Source: Nissolia schottii (taxonomy: Eukaryota > Streptophyta > Magnoliopsida > Fabales > Fabaceae). From it: 64,000 nt of DNA. The translations under genes were made by a program, and so were the position numbers. Below are positions 14,336 to 27,269 of this stretch, one piece after another; the first letter of the stretch is position 1; each line of letters starts with the position of its first letter. The stretch lies in assembly GCA_003254905.1 (NCBI GenBank), contig QANU01108284.1, forward strand, positions 218,884-282,883. The letters are read 5' to 3'. A model generated the notes under the pieces. It was not told the origin of the DNA. It saw only the letters and a list, made by a program, of their open reading frames with translations, and did no database searches.

Positions 14336-14925
14336 AAAATATGTATTATTAATCAAACACATTAATTTTTTAATTATTCATGAGAAACTCAAATAATATT
14401 TCAAGAAATTTTAATACTAAACAAACAAATTTTTAGTATACCCATAAATGAAATTCTTAGGTTTAACATTACGAGAAACATGATTCCTAAGCTTTTATAT
14501 GAAATATAAATATATGTACATATATAACTATTATATTGTATGAGTTATATATTTTTTTACCTTTGAAATATGAAATAGATGGTCTTCTTATAATATTCGA
14601 CATTCATTTTTTTTTATTCCATAAATTATATCGAATGACATTTAAACTTAAGACTTTATGCATACGGTCTAAATCATTATTTATGAAATAATTTTTGAAG
14701 TTGAGTAAATAGTTCTATTAAATTCTAAGATATATTAACAGAAATAGAAATGAATAAAATATTAGTTACTCCATTAGTTGTAGGAAGTATTTAATTCAAA
14801 AATACTATTTAACACATCTAAAAATTAACTAGAAAAAAAATGTTAAGAGGGAGAGAGTGATAGACTCTTTAATTAAAAAGAAGCCTAACAATCCATTGAC
14901 ATGATGGTCCAATAATTCCCAACCG
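12291..14925. other. Intergenic region with CGAGTTTAC-rich stretch and microsatellite
   Basis: The parts 12670-12850 and 13165-13255 repeat CGAGTTTAC-type wording in several imperfect copies, as in decayed dispersed repeats. A T-run lies at about 12513-12530 and an (AT)17 microsatellite at 14299-14332. No gene was recognised. Confidence 0.5.
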
Positions 14926-14933
14926 TATAAAAG
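14926..14933 (+). promoter_or_regulatory. TATA box of the gibberellin 2-oxidase gene
   Basis: TATAAAAG lies 113 bp before the ATG at 15039. Transcription would start near 14958, next to a short (AC)n run (about 14954-14972) that would fall at the start of the 5' leader. Confidence 0.6.
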
Positions 14934-15038
14934 AAGAGAAAGATGGGAAGAGAAACACACACACACACACACCCAGAGATTCTTCTTCTCTCCACAGACA
15001 CAAAAACACACCTTCCCCTCTTCTCACCCGAAAAAGTG

Positions 15039-18000
15039 ATGGACTCGATCTCCATCCCACCGTTCCACGAGGCGTACAAAGGCCTCATCCACGGAGGAGC
15101 GAGGAGGGGCAGTTTGGACAATAATAACAACCTGAAAGAAACGGTTGTTGAGGAGTGCGAGCTGCCAGTGATCGATGTGAGCCGTTTAGATCAAGACCAG
15201 AACAAGCGCGCGATGGCTAGGGCTTCCAGGGAGTGGGGTTTCTTCCAGGTGGTGAAGCACGGGATTCCACCCCAGATCCTCACCAGGCTGAGGCTTCAAC
15301 AGGAGAAGCTGTTCAACCAGCCCTTCGACATCAAGGCCAAAGACCACAACAACTTCTCCGCTGGTAGCTACCGCTGGGGTACTCCTACGGCAACCTCCAT
15401 TAGTCAGCTGTCCTGGTCGGAAGCGTTCCACATACCTTTGACTGATGTACTACTCAGTTCCTGCACTGGACCCGACAATCTTACGTAATCACTCACTCAC
15501 GATATCATATGATGGTTTATTTATTTATTTATTTATTTATTTGTTTCTCTAACATCCCTATCATTCCTTCATTCTTATTTTAAACTTTGGATATCCATGC
15601 TTTTATTTAATTCCATATAATCATTTTTAATTAGTTCGTTCCTTTGCATTTTCACACGTTCCTGGCAAAACAAAATAGTTTTGGCTAGGGGTGTTCGGGA
15701 CCCAGCTCACACTTGCCCCGTCCCAAAAATTTTCTGGTCCAATTCCAGTTATGAAAATTTGACTCAGTTTTATTCATTCTTGGGCGCATGTTTTGGATTG
15801 GTCAACTCTGCCTCAAATCAAATACTTCTTTAGAAGTTACGTATTGGTGGTGAATTTTAAGATTTTTACATTTTAATTAATACATTTTATAAATGTTGTG
15901 TTATTTTTGTATTGATAAAATTTATTTTTGAATATGTATATTACATTGATACATCTCTTTAATTTGGTTTCTTATATCTAAAATTATATAATTTTACAAC
16001 TCATAACGTTTAAATCTTTATATATTGTCTAAACGTTAGTTGACCTAATTTGGCCCAATAATTAGTCTTACTATTTGGTTGAATATGAATTCTTAGAAAT
16101 GACCTGATAAAAATCACTTCCAGGTTAAAATCGTGTTCAACCGACCGACCCGCCCATGATTTTTGGATTTATTCTGCTATATGTTTAATTTATGCCAAAG
16201 TGGGGTATAATATATATAAATTAATTAAACACAAGATCATTTTAAGATTTATGTGATTTTAAAGATTTTTATGAACATTAATTTTGTCTTTCAATGTTTA
16301 AAACATTACTTTGATATTGAAATTGATTGTTATTTTATATTATAAAACGGGTTAAATTGATGGTAAAAATAATTGAAAAATTAATTTGATCTCCGACAAT
16401 TTTTTTGAGAGTCAACTACACACATGGGTATGTAGGTGTGTGTGATGACATTTTTATAAGGAAAAAAATGCATTTCACCTTCCGAACTAAAAATGCGTAC
16501 AACTTGATCTTTGAATTATCTTAAATGTGCACTTTAATTTTTCTTCTAAATTTTTTGTTTACTGTTAACAGAAACTATAGTCTTAATGGTTAATGTTAAA
16601 TAATACAATTTTGATGACGACGGCTCAAATGCTGGTAAAAGAAAGAACAACAAACACATTTAAGCATAAGAAAAAACAAGAAAGTTGAGTATCAGGTTGC
16701 ACGGGTAAATACACCTAACTCATTCATATTGGTATAATGTACCTATTTTTCTTAAAAATTGGCGAAAATGTAACATAATGATTAAAGGGCTTATTCAAGA
16801 AAAGTTTAGGGATTGAATTATATGTTTCTAATGGTTATGGACTAAAGTATATATGGCCTAGCTATAGTTAAGAGGTAAATTGAATTTTTTTTTACTTCAA
16901 AAATTATATTAAATGAGATTTAAATTTAAAACTTTATGTATATTACTCAAACCCTTTAGCACTATACTAATTCTAGTGGTTTGATATTTTTTTCCCTTTT
17001 TAATTGTGGATAAACAATAGGGAAGTGAAAACGAGATGGAAGAAAAAAAATTAAAACTTAAAATAAAGATAAAACTGCATACTTTTAGATTTTAAAGTTT
17101 TATTTCTTTCATATTCTTATCCTCAATTCTGTTTAACTCAATAAGAGAATATTATTGAATTTTTAAATTATGTATAGAATTTTTGCCATGCTACTTTTTA
17201 AACTATAGGAATGATAACACATATCGTATCTGCCGGAATTAAGCTCTATTCGATCCACGTGAGGCTTTAAAGCCTTAATTGCAGATGATAGAGCACGCTA
17301 AGTTGATAAAGCATGGCAAGACATTTAAAATTTAAAATGCATTCATTCCTTTCTACTTACGCTTTTAAACATTTCTTTCTCTTCTAAACTCAACCCAAAA
17401 AATACACCCTTAATATACATGAAAAGTGCGTTTCATATTTGATTATGAGATGTATTAGTAATTTTGTGTTATGTAATTTTGAGCAAATATGCAACTTTTA
17501 AAATTTTCTTAAATAAGGTATTGGGTGTGATTTTTAAAACTTGAAGATGCGTTAGATAACAGTTTTGAGAATTATATTAGGGTGTGTTAGGGACGAGTTT
17601 TGAGTAGACAAAATCCTACCCTATGCTACTTATTATTGTCCAATGTAAATGTCGAAAAATCCCCACCTTAGATTAAAAACTGAGGTATGTAAAAATAGTG
17701 AAGGTCCATACATGAAAAAAAATCATTTTAAATTTAAATAGGTGTATAAAGTTAACAAAATGTTAATACAAAATTTAGAATGTCAGCTCAGGTTTGAACT
17801 AGGAGGTGAAGAGTATATTTATAGAAGAATTCACAAACTCAATATCTTGTGATTTTGGTCTACATGTAACGTTCAACTCAGTATTATATGATTTTTCAAA
17901 TATTTTGTTATTTTAGATCTCTCTTAATGGGTTCCCTCATTGCTTAACTCATCAAGTCATATTAAAGCCAATGATTAAGCTTCGGGCTCAGTATTTTTAA

Positions 18001-18128
18001 AGTTTGCTCATAGCAGTTTAATTTGCACTTAAGAGCAGTTAGTTGCTTCTGCCAAAGGACAGCATACCGTATATGTTGTACCTCATAGCTGAGAGAGATG
18101 CTGTAATTTCAAGTTAGAGTATAAAAAT

Positions 18129-18162
<34 letters not shown>

Positions 18163-20512
18163 NATTTGGAGTACATTTTAAGTAGTAGATGTTATAATCA
18201 ACAATGTTTGTTGATTTATTAGTATATGATTAAATGACAGTGTAAAACTCATTTATACTGTAAGTGCATTCTAATTAAATTCAACATAATATCAAAAGAT
18301 TTTGAGTTAATATATAAGGTATGATCCCTCAATTTAGGAGAAAGATAGATAACCGAGAAATAACAATTGTGTTATCTGAGAGTTGTTGTTGTATCTGAGA
18401 TCATTTAGAATAGAAGGTGGGCCTATTTATAGGCTAAAAACACAACGGCCAAAAACAAATCATAATCAAATCAAATCAAACATAATGTATATAAAATCAA
18501 ATCAAATATAATATATATTTTTCTTAACACCCTCCCTCAAGTTAAAGCTCCGTGAGCTTTCAGCTTATCACAAGCGAAGGTTGTTAAGGGAAAAAAAAGA
18601 GCGGTGCCATGGACTTGTCCGGAAAACATCGGGGACTGCACAGAGGTAGCAATAGACAACATCGGAGATTGCAGAGGCAGCGATAGGCTACATCGGAGGC
18701 TGCACGGAGGCAGCAATAGGCAACATACGGAGACTGCACAGAGGCAGCATTACGTAACATCGGAGACTTCGGAGGAGTCGCCACCGGCGACTTTGTCGGA
18801 GAAGATGAGAGCTTGGAGACGACGATGGAGAGGGCGATGCAGGCGAGGTGGAAGTCCGAGGTGAGGGAGGCGGCGCGGCAAATGTCGAGGACGCGCTCGG
18901 GGTTCTTCTCGGAGGAGTCAGGGGAGAGAATGGAGGAGTAGCAGCGGAGGTAGAGGTGGCAAAGACGAGATTGCTCACGGAGGGTGTCATGGCTCTGATA
19001 CCATGTTAAACATCTTGGATAAACAGATAAATGAGATACCAAAAATCTAGGAGAAAGATAGATAACCGAGAAATAACAATTGTGTTATCTGAGAATTGTT
19101 GTTGTATCTGAGATCATTTACAATAGAAGGTGGGCCTATTTATAGGCTAAAAACAAAACGGCCAAAACTCAACGGCCAAAAACAAATCAAATCAATCAAA
19201 TCAAATCATTTGCAATTATTAACATATATTATTCTTAACAGTATTAATTTTTGTGGGTGTATCTCTATCTATGTTTGCAGTTCCACAATCGAACAGTTTG
19301 CTACCATGGCTCATAGTCTGGCACAAACACTAGCAGACATCCTAGCTGAGAAAATCGGTCAAGGGTCAACTTTCTTTCAGGAGAATTGTTTGCCAACCAC
19401 CTGTTATCTTCGACTGAATCGATATCCTCCTTGCCCCGTTGCTTCTGATCTGGTTCATGGACTTGTGCCACATACCGATAGTTCCTTCCTCACCATCGTA
19501 CACCAAGATCAAGTTAGAGGCTTGCAATTGGTGAAAGATGGGAAATGGATTTCAGTTAAACCAAACCCTGATGCTCTTATTGTCAACATTGGTGACTTAT
19601 TCCAGGTGCATACTAATTATATATTGTTGTCAAACTCATAACGTGTACACTAAAATGACATTGCTATAAGTTTGGGAATTTAACTAACATACATTGTTAC
19701 GATAAAAGAGTTTTATATTTTCATTCAATCGCATTAGTCTTACACATAATAGTACATAATTGGATGAATTTTTTTTTACACGTACAATGCATACTAATTA
19801 AACTCTAATTCTAGACTATTGGAATCTGTTAAATTTAATTAAGGAATATTGTTTGAGCTCTATAACTGTATTTTGGAATTAGAAACATGACAAGGGATAG
19901 AGATACAGAAAAATTATTGTATTTTGTTCACAATGAAAAAAAAATTTCTTTATATTTATGTCTCTATCTCTTTAAGTCTATGTTTTGTCCCTAGTACCAA
20001 ATGTAACACACACATATATATATATGTATATGTATATATTATGGACATAGTATATGAATGTACGTATGTATCGAAATGATAAAACGTTGTGTATGTTTAT
20101 ACGAGAGAAATGTTATATTTTATGTTGAAAAGTTATATAAAAAGAACATAACTCAATTTTATTTAGGCATTGGTAAACGTATGTTGTTCCTTAATACATG
20201 TGTGAGCAGGCATGGAGCAATGGAGTTTACAAGAGTGTTGAGCATCGAGTTGTGACGAACCCAGAACTGGAGAGGTTCTCTGCGGCGTATTTCTTTTGCC
20301 CCTTTGATGAGACGATTATAGAGAGTGGCAGAGAGCCCTCGGTTTACAGGAAATTTAGCTACCGGGAATACAGGCAACAAGTTCGTGATGACGTTCAGAA
20401 GCATGGCACCAAAATTGGATTACCAAATTTTCGCATTCATCATCGCGATCATGAAGGCACTGCGTGTTACACTTGTCATGAGTACAATAGTCCAATGTCA
20501 AACTTCAACTAG
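15039..20512 (+). CDS. GA2OX8: Gibberellin 2-beta-dioxygenase, C20 type (GA2ox8-like)
   Basis: A soluble 2-oxoglutarate/Fe(II) dioxygenase predicted to inactivate gibberellin precursors by 2-beta-hydroxylation, lowering active hormone. Three exons join in frame: 15039-15484, 19281-19605 and 20210-20512, giving 357 residues. The DIOX_N part begins at ELPVIDVSRLD. The iron ligands are H213 and D215 (VPHTDSSFL) and H269 (SVEHRVV). R279 and S281 (RFS) bind 2-oxoglutarate. The segment LPTTCYLRLNRYPPCP is typical of the class III enzymes acting on C20 gibberellins, which is why GA2ox7/8 is preferred over C19-type GA2ox or GA20ox. Exon borders are GT-AG. Intron 1 is 3.8 kb and holds a copia-derived insertion on the opposite strand. 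The C-terminal tail after NFRIHHRDHEG looks gene-specific. Family is secure; exact substrate is inferred. Confidence 0.92.
18131..18162. repeat. (TA)n microsatellite in GA2ox intron 1
   Basis: About 16 TA units ending at an N (18163), so the true length is unresolved. Confidence 0.9.
18303..19240 (-). mobile_element. Short copia-derived retroelement in intron 1 of the GA2ox gene
   Basis: On the minus strand the order is 5' LTR (19240-19004, TGTTAAGAAT to TTTAACA), PBS TGGTATCAGAGCC (19003-18991, complementary to initiator tRNA-Met), an interior of about 460 bp, polypurine tract CTTGAGGGAGGG (18541-18530), then 3' LTR (18529 to about 18303). The LTRs share at least 170 bp with few differences, including a TATAAATAGG promoter box. 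The far end of the 3' LTR has diverged, and no clear target duplication was found. No gag-pol is present, so it must rely on other elements. The interior holds a GC-rich minisatellite and an open frame unlike gag. Confidence 0.85.
18625..18772. repeat. GC-rich minisatellite, about 33-bp unit, 4.5 copies
   Basis: Units of 32-34 bp begin ACATCGG and contain GACTGCACAGAGGCAGCA-like wording. They lie head to tail inside the copia-derived element, next to its polypurine tract. Confidence 0.8.
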
Positions 20513-21152
20513 GTTGGGTTTTTGTTTTGGTCATGGGTTGGGCTTTGTGTATCCCAACTTGGAGTAATCTTTTTGGGCCATATACTCGGAGTTTGAAGTG
20601 AAGAGGACAGAAGGACATTTTAGCATGTGACTTGGGCCAAATGAAGCTCAAAACCATTTAGCCCGAAAAAATTAAAATCTTGGACCACGTTGTAGATGCC
20701 AAAAAATAAATACAGAGGATGCTCAAAAAGAGAGATGCTCAGGTCAGACTCAAGGAAATAATAATATCTTGTGTTTTATGCAAGAAAGACATCAGAGAAC
20801 TGATGAGTTTCTGTTGCAAGTGTGGACATCGAATTGTGACATTTGCTACTTGACAGTTATTGTCCACTTAAAATAATATTAGTATCGTGTAAGTGTTATT
20901 TATCTTAATAGATATTTTCTTTAAACAGTAGCCACTTGCTCAACCCTTAGCATCTCAATTCACATTTTGCTGGCATAGAATGTGAAGCTCCACAAGAATC
21001 AATCTGAACAATGATGCAAAGATCAAAGTTAAGAAGGATCAAGTTCATGTATAGAACATTTTGCTATAATTTGTCGCTATCAATGTTTTTTTTTTTTTTT
21101 TTTTTTTTAAAATGTGAACAAATGCATAAACCTAATATTTTTCTTATGAATT
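20513..21152. other. GA2ox 3' flank and spacer
   Basis: The first part should carry the GA2ox 3' UTR. A T-run lies at about 21087-21108. Nothing else was recognised before the TATA box of the next gene. Confidence 0.5.
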
Positions 21153-21160
21153 ATATAAAA
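21153..21160 (+). promoter_or_regulatory. TATA box of the PPDK regulatory protein gene
   Basis: TATATAAA lies 157 bp before the ATG at 21317 and suits a start site near 21185. The assignment is by position only. Confidence 0.5.
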
Positions 21161-21316
21161 CCCCACACTACTTAGATTAGTAATCTCCTCATCCCTCAAT
21201 ATTCAATTCAGGCCAGGCCATCCCTCCTACCCCAAGGAAAAAAAAAAGAGTAAAATAATTTTAAAAAATAACAATAAAAAGAAAAAACAGAGAAATTTTG
21301 AAGCAGGTAGCTAGAA

Positions 21317-22745
21317 ATGCCAATTTTGCAGTTATGTCCAAACATCCATGCAGTTCCTCCAATCAGAGCCGTTTCGGAGCCACCCGGCCGGAGACCCAAG
21401 GTCAGCCCTCAGCTGAACCGGTGGTCGAGGGCCCGGTCCGTACGCTCCGGCAGAAAATTGGACCGGCCGATTCCCCGAACCCAGACGCTGGAACCCAACT
21501 CCCCTCCTCCACCGCCACCGCCTCCACTTTCTCCCCTTCTCGACCCAGACGACTCCGTCACTGTCGACGGCGGCGCGGAAACAAGGGCCAGCAAGACCAT
21601 CTACTTGGTCTCCGACGGAACCGGCTGGACCGCCGAGCACTGCGTTAACGCCGCTTTGGGCCAGTTCGATTACTGCTTGGTCGACCATGGCTGCCCCGTC
21701 AGTACCCATTTGTTTTCTGGGGTAAGTCAACTCAAGTCAATTAACCCTAAAAAATAGAGCTTTTTTTCTTTAATTCCTCTTAATTATGATCGTAAGTGAA
21801 AAATTGGGGAGAAGTCACGAGGGTTAGGGTTTAGGCTTTGAATTGGTTAAGTTATAAATTGTGCTGATTTTGTTGATTCAGATTGATGATGCTGAAAAGT
21901 TGTTAGAGATCATAAAGCAAGCAGCCAAGGAAGGTGCTTTGCTTGTGTACACTTTGGCTGACCCTTCAATGGCTGCATCTGCTGACAAGGCTTGCAAGCT
22001 GTGGGGTGTGCCCTCCACTGATGTAATGGGGCCCATTACCGAGGCCATTGCTTCTCATTTGGGTGTCTCTCCCTCTGGCCTCCCTCGCGGGGCCTCCGGT
22101 AGTAGCTTCCCCCTCTCGGACGATTACTTTCGCAGGATTGAGGCCATTGAGTTCACTATCAAGCAGGATGATGGGGCTTCCCCGCAGAATTTGGACAGGG
22201 CCGACGTTGTTCTCACCGGAGTCTCGCGGACAGGGAAGACGCCGTTGTCTATTTATTTGGCTCAGAAGGGGTACAAGGTGGCCAACGTGCCCATCGTGAT
22301 GGGCGTGGAAATTCCGAGGACTCTCTTTTGGGTGGATCAGAAGAAGGTCTTTGGCTTGACCATAAACCCTGTTGTATTGCAGAACATTAGAAGAGCAAGG
22401 GCTAAAACTTTGGGGCTAAGTCCGCAATCTAGGAGTAATTACTCGGAGATGGATTATGTTAGAGAGGAGCTTGAATTTGCAGGAAGGCTTTTTGCTCAGA
22501 ACCCTTCCTGGCCAGTTATTGGTAACAAGATTTGATTAATTCTACTCAAGTTCACATTTCTGTCACTTGTTTTAACATCATTATCTATTTAAAATGCAAA
22601 CCATAATGCTAATGAAGTATCAGTTACTTGTCTAATTACAGATGTGACTGGAAAAGCAATTGAAGAAACTGCAGCAGTTGTATTGAGGCTGTACCATGAC
22701 CGGAAGCATGAGTGCACAATGCCAAGGATCTCAAAACGCTATTAG
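21317..22745 (+). CDS. RP1: Pyruvate,phosphate dikinase regulatory protein, chloroplastic
   Basis: A bifunctional ADP-dependent kinase and phosphate-dependent phosphorylase that switches pyruvate,phosphate dikinase off in the dark and on in light (family DUF299/PPSR). Three exons join in frame: 21317-21721, 21882-22521 and 22642-22745, giving 382 residues. The N-terminus (about 85 residues, rich in Arg, Ser and Pro with a run of ten prolines) looks like a chloroplast transit peptide. The conserved domain begins [17 protein letters not shown]-loop GVSRTGKT lies at 248-255, and [16 protein letters not shown] and GLTINP follow. The protein ends [11 protein letters not shown]. Length matches plant RP1. 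An AUG in another frame at 21298 is ignored because it does not reach the domain. The identification is secure; whether this copy is chloroplastic is inferred from the leader. Confidence 0.96.
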
Positions 22746-24614
22746 AGATGGCACCTTCTTTTTCATTTTCAGGTTGAACTACTAACTCTAAAGCACCAAA
22801 ATTGCATACTATTACAGTTACAGTTAATATACAGAGTTTGCTGACTAGTGACTACTCATAATCATAAGCATAAGGGTCATTTTCTTGTACAACTACTTAT
22901 GGGGGTAGATTTTAGGTAACAGGTATGCTTTTTCTTAGATGTCAATGTCATACCAATCTACGTTACGTGGTGAAATGTTACAATCAATTTTCAAAACTTA
23001 TATCATAGGTTCTTGGATTTTAAGTAAGAATGCTTCTTGATCTACCATGATAAAAGTTGAACATTATCTTAGTAGGCCCTGCTGCAGAGAGGAAAAAAGG
23101 TGTTCTGCTTTGGTGAACCTACTTGTCAAATTGCAAACCTACAATCAATATATATTTGGTGAATGCTGGTGACTTCTCTTTTGTGAAAAATCAAAAATCT
23201 AATCGAGTACGGTGAATATGTTGAAATATGTTTGTCTTTCCTTCAAGGGAAAGGAAGTTATGTTTTCTCCAAACTATTGAATTACTCCTCCATGGTTTGG
23301 TATCCAAACTAATGAAACATCAGCTCTCTCTCTTTTCTTTTTTTAATTGAGAAAGGGGCCAGAGGCCCAAACGGAAACAATCAAGGGGTAAGCCCCTCTC
23401 AGCCAACTAATCTGCATTAAATCGTTACATAAGAAATGAAGCATCAGCTTTAATATCTGGGATTTAACATTCATGCTAGTGTGGTTGCAAACACCATTTG
23501 AAAATACACACATACTGAAAATATTGATATCTTAGATTTCAAGCATCCCATAAGCTTCAACATATTTATGTCAAAATGCTGTTATACCTAAAATATTATA
23601 GGCACAAAAGACATTAAATGATTCAATCACAATGACAAATTTTGGGGGTTGAGTTGCTGATATTTTTTTTGCCTAACTAGGACAGTTATTTCAGCAACTT
23701 TAGAAGAAGTGTTTGCTCTTCACCTCTATCTCTTTTTATGGTTGAGGACAAATTCATGATTAGATTAATTTGAGGTTATCCTTGGTAAACTCACATGGCT
23801 GTTTAACTTCTGTGAGTGGCAAACATCAACAGTAATGTTTAAGGTTGGTTGTTAAGGAAAAGGATCTAACCTTCACATGCTTCTTGTTTTCTTTGACCAA
23901 AGTACACCTGCATACGAAATTTGCCAAATTAACCTAAATCTTTTGCTCTTGCTTTATTCCCAAAGGCTTCGAAAGAAATAAACATTCTTTGTCCCCGGAA
24001 AGGAAAAAAGAATTTGAGCACTCATGGCTTTTGTGCCTTCTGGCTCAGCAAATGCCCCATGCTTTTGTTGCTTGTATGCAATCCTTGCGGGTATTGATTG
24101 GTTGGTTTTCTTTCCCCTCACACATGAAAGTTGCATACACTAAAAAGAGTTTATTTGCTATTAGGATTGCATGTAAGAGCAAAACATAACAGATAAGGTA
24201 CAAGGGAGGAAGATATGCACTAATTAAGGAGTAGAAAGAGCAAAAAAGTGACACACTCTGATCCTCCATACCTCCACTATGCCCTAAAATAACACACCAA
24301 AAACAAAAAGAATAACTAATGAGCAATCTCTTCCATGTGATCTTTTATGTGTTGTCTTCTATTCGTATAAAATAAATATTCCTTTCCCCCTCTGAAGCAG
24401 TGCAATATGCCATTGTATTTGCCACTTGTAGTTCCCTAGGAGGTAACTGATTCTGACGTCAAGTGACTCAATTTAGTTAGCTTTTGCAACTTTCTGCAAT
24501 TTTGACTTTTTTCCTTCAAACTTTTGATCCAATTCTGGGACTGTAACTGAGATTTTACTCCAGAGTTGACGCCATATTATCCCAACATGTTTCTTGTAAC
24601 TATTGTAGCATCAA
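22746..24614. other. Spacer between the RP1 gene and the membrane protein gene
   Basis: It holds the 3' flanks of the two convergent genes. The stretch 23340-23430 (GGGGCCAGAGGCCCAAA and nearby) has repeat-like wording that I could not place. Open frames at 23954-24326 show no domain. Confidence 0.5.
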
Positions 24615-26670
24615 TCACTGCTGCAAATCAGCCACATAGTCATTTGCATTTTGCTTGCTGATCGTAAGAGTGAAGAATATCAACAACATTGTTCCCATGC
24701 TTGATCTGTTTCATGACACAAATTAATGCACATAATGATAACATTAATTGCTGAAAGCCAAATTATTGGGGCTATCGATGAGGGCTGAAGAATCATCTTA
24801 CAAGGTTGCAAAGATAAGAAGGACCCTTTTAGGATCAAGGAGCCATGAAGAAGATCTTCTGAAACTATTCCTCCGAGTTGCACATTTGCTTTCGGTGGCG
24901 GTGGGTGTGTTGCACATGTTACTGGCCGTGATTGTAATCTGTTGATGGCTCTGTGGGTTTGTTGAATGGTGCGTGGAACCCACCCCCGCTGACTTTTCAA
25001 GCGTGCTTGACCCTGCCATTGCAGCTGCTGCAGCTGTTCAAAGAAAATCCACATTCAACACCTTCCAGGGAAGAGTGACTCGTATTCAAACATGAATTCC
25101 CTGCTTCTTTCAATAATTTAAGGGCAAAATGTCCTAATTGGTTTTTAAACTTTTTCTTTATATCCAATTTGTTTCTTCCAAAATAAAAAAGTTCTTAGTT
25201 GATTTTTAAACATTTAAAACATTTTTTTATTAGTTTTTTTTTGAAATATTTAGGGAGTAAAGATGATAACTTTTAAAATGTCGCTAACTAAGGACTATTT
25301 TTAGTTGAAGGATCAACGTGGACGTCAATAAAAAAAAATTTCAAGAACTAAAACATGTTACTTAATTTCAGTCACCAACTCTTACAAGGTATCAATACAT
25401 TTAAAAAAAATTGAGGGCGTCGAAGAAAGAAAAAATACTTGCCAAATGTGAATATTACAGTTTACTAATTCACACGATAGACCAGATTGCGGACATTGAC
25501 AGTACATGTGGCCACAGGAATGGGGTACCTACCAACAACTTATTAATATATCATATTGTAATCTCATCTTGTGTACGTTTAACCCAACTTGTAATCTAAT
25601 TTCTTTAATAAATTTGCCTCGTATATGGTTGACCAAGGATCCTATTTCACAGCTCAAAAATGGCATGCATGTTGACATAGTAGGTTTCCTTGTTTTCACC
25701 CTAATAACTAATCTTCAACAACCGGAGACCAAGCAAAACAAATTGGCCTGCCCCTTATAATTTCAAAGTTGCATAATCTCAGTGTGTTTGAATTTTATTC
25801 CAAAATCAATATGGGTTGGATCAGATAATGAGAATTTTATAATAATAAGAGGGGTCATTATCCAGCAATATGAGGTGTAACAAATCAACAATCAGGGAAC
25901 ACCTCACCTTGGCATGGCGTTAGTTATATTGTATATTAAACTTCTCTTCAACTAAAGAATTATAAGGAAAAAGGAAAGAAAGTGAATCATTTGGTGTAGG
26001 TTCATAAGAAGAAACATACAAATTAGGGTCCTCCCCTATGTGCTTTATATACATGGCCAATTGACCATGTTATATAAAGCATACTCAAAGAAGATCAAAA
26101 TCCCTAAATAAAACAAAACATACTTCATTATATATATTAGATATTGGATTATAGTAATTATAATAATATAATGAATGTGGTACCTTTTGGTGAGCATGTA
26201 GTTGGGACAGTATCCCTTTCATGAAGTGAGACATTGCCGTTCACCTTCCTGTCTCCCACACGCTGAGACCCTTTTCTGGATAGGCTCCTCTGCAGCTATA
26301 TTGGTTTTATAAAAATAACATAAATAAATAAATAAAATCGAAATGGAAAAATAAGTCTAATAATAGGCAAAAGAATAGCTGAATAAGGCAAACTATATTG
26401 TTACGTAAGAGATACGCAAAGTTAATATGGTTCAAGTTTAATATAATAATGCTCTCTTATTTCAACGTCTCATTAATTTAAATTATAGTGAAAGGAGAAA
26501 GTAGTGGGAGGTAGAAAATAATAATAATAATAATAATAATGTTTGAGAAAGACATTCGATCGAGTCCAATGGCCGCAAAGGTTCAATGGTTTCCCTCTCA
26601 TTTCAATTAACAATAATGCCACCGTCCACGAAGGTTTAAACATTCAGATCAATTTAGTGTCTCATCTATA

Positions 26671-26715
<45 letters not shown>

Positions 26716-27269
26716 GTTATAAAAAACATAATCCTATTTTTATATAAAATTCAATTTATTTCTTAACTAGACATTAATGAGGTGCAAACAACAAAACAAA
26801 ACACACAGCGTCTTGCTCGTAAGAGGGGCCAAAACCCAAAAATATCAAGATAAATTACAATTATTTGAAAGTGGCATATGATTCGAATTAAGGAGAAAAA
26901 TAAAGAAGGCCCTTACTGTAATTCTGGAATTAACATTGGAGCTGCTATCTTTGTTGATGGTGGCGGAAGAGAAGGAATCCATGTCAATCACAAAGCTATC
27001 AGCTTTCTCAGCTGTGTACTGATAAGCGTTTATGTGATCCGAAACAGAGATTCTCTGGCTGCCCATGTTCCTGCTCTGTTCTGATTCCATAGCCTCGCAG
27101 GAAGAAGAACTCGAATCCTGCAACCAAAAAAAAAAAAAAAANATTGAAGCAACCTAAGAAGAAGAAGAAGAAGAAGAAAACGGAGTATTCAATGGAACAG
27201 TTGTAAGAGTGAGAAGAGAGAAAAGAAAAACTGAAACGAAATTCTTACCAGCTTCTGAGTTTCTGCCAT
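24615..27269 (-). CDS. Uncharacterised C-terminally anchored membrane protein
   Basis: A 216-residue protein rebuilt from five exons with GT-AG borders and consistent phases: 27269-27249, 27117-26917, 26289-26184, 25033-24802 and 24705-24615. It begins MAETQKL, continues with a Ser-rich acidic stretch (SVSDHINAYQYTAEKADSF), then basic, Ser-rich segments (RSLSRKGSQR; TRRNSFRRSSSW). One membrane span lies at about 180-202 (VLLIFAT...LLIFFTLTI) and a 14-residue tail ends in DLQQ. No catalytic motif was seen. The layout suggests a tail-anchored or single-pass protein with most of its chain in the cytosol and possible phosphorylation sites of RxxS type. I recall similar unnamed plant proteins but cannot name the family. 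Intron 1 contains a poly-A run and an N (27142). The splice model is strong because all four junctions keep frame; function is unknown. Confidence 0.8.
26516..26712. repeat. Two (AAT)n microsatellites in intron 2 of the membrane protein gene
   Basis: Runs of ATA/AAT at 26516-26540 and 26671-26712, both inside the intron between exons 2 and 3 of the minus-strand gene. Confidence 0.9.

Noticed and set aside
18584-18780. Extension of the foreign-looking frame through the minisatellite
   Set aside because: This part is the translation of 33-bp tandem repeats and should not be read as protein.
24045-24326. Minus-strand hydrophobic frame
   Set aside because: It lies 3' of the membrane protein gene's stop; no splice connection or domain was found.
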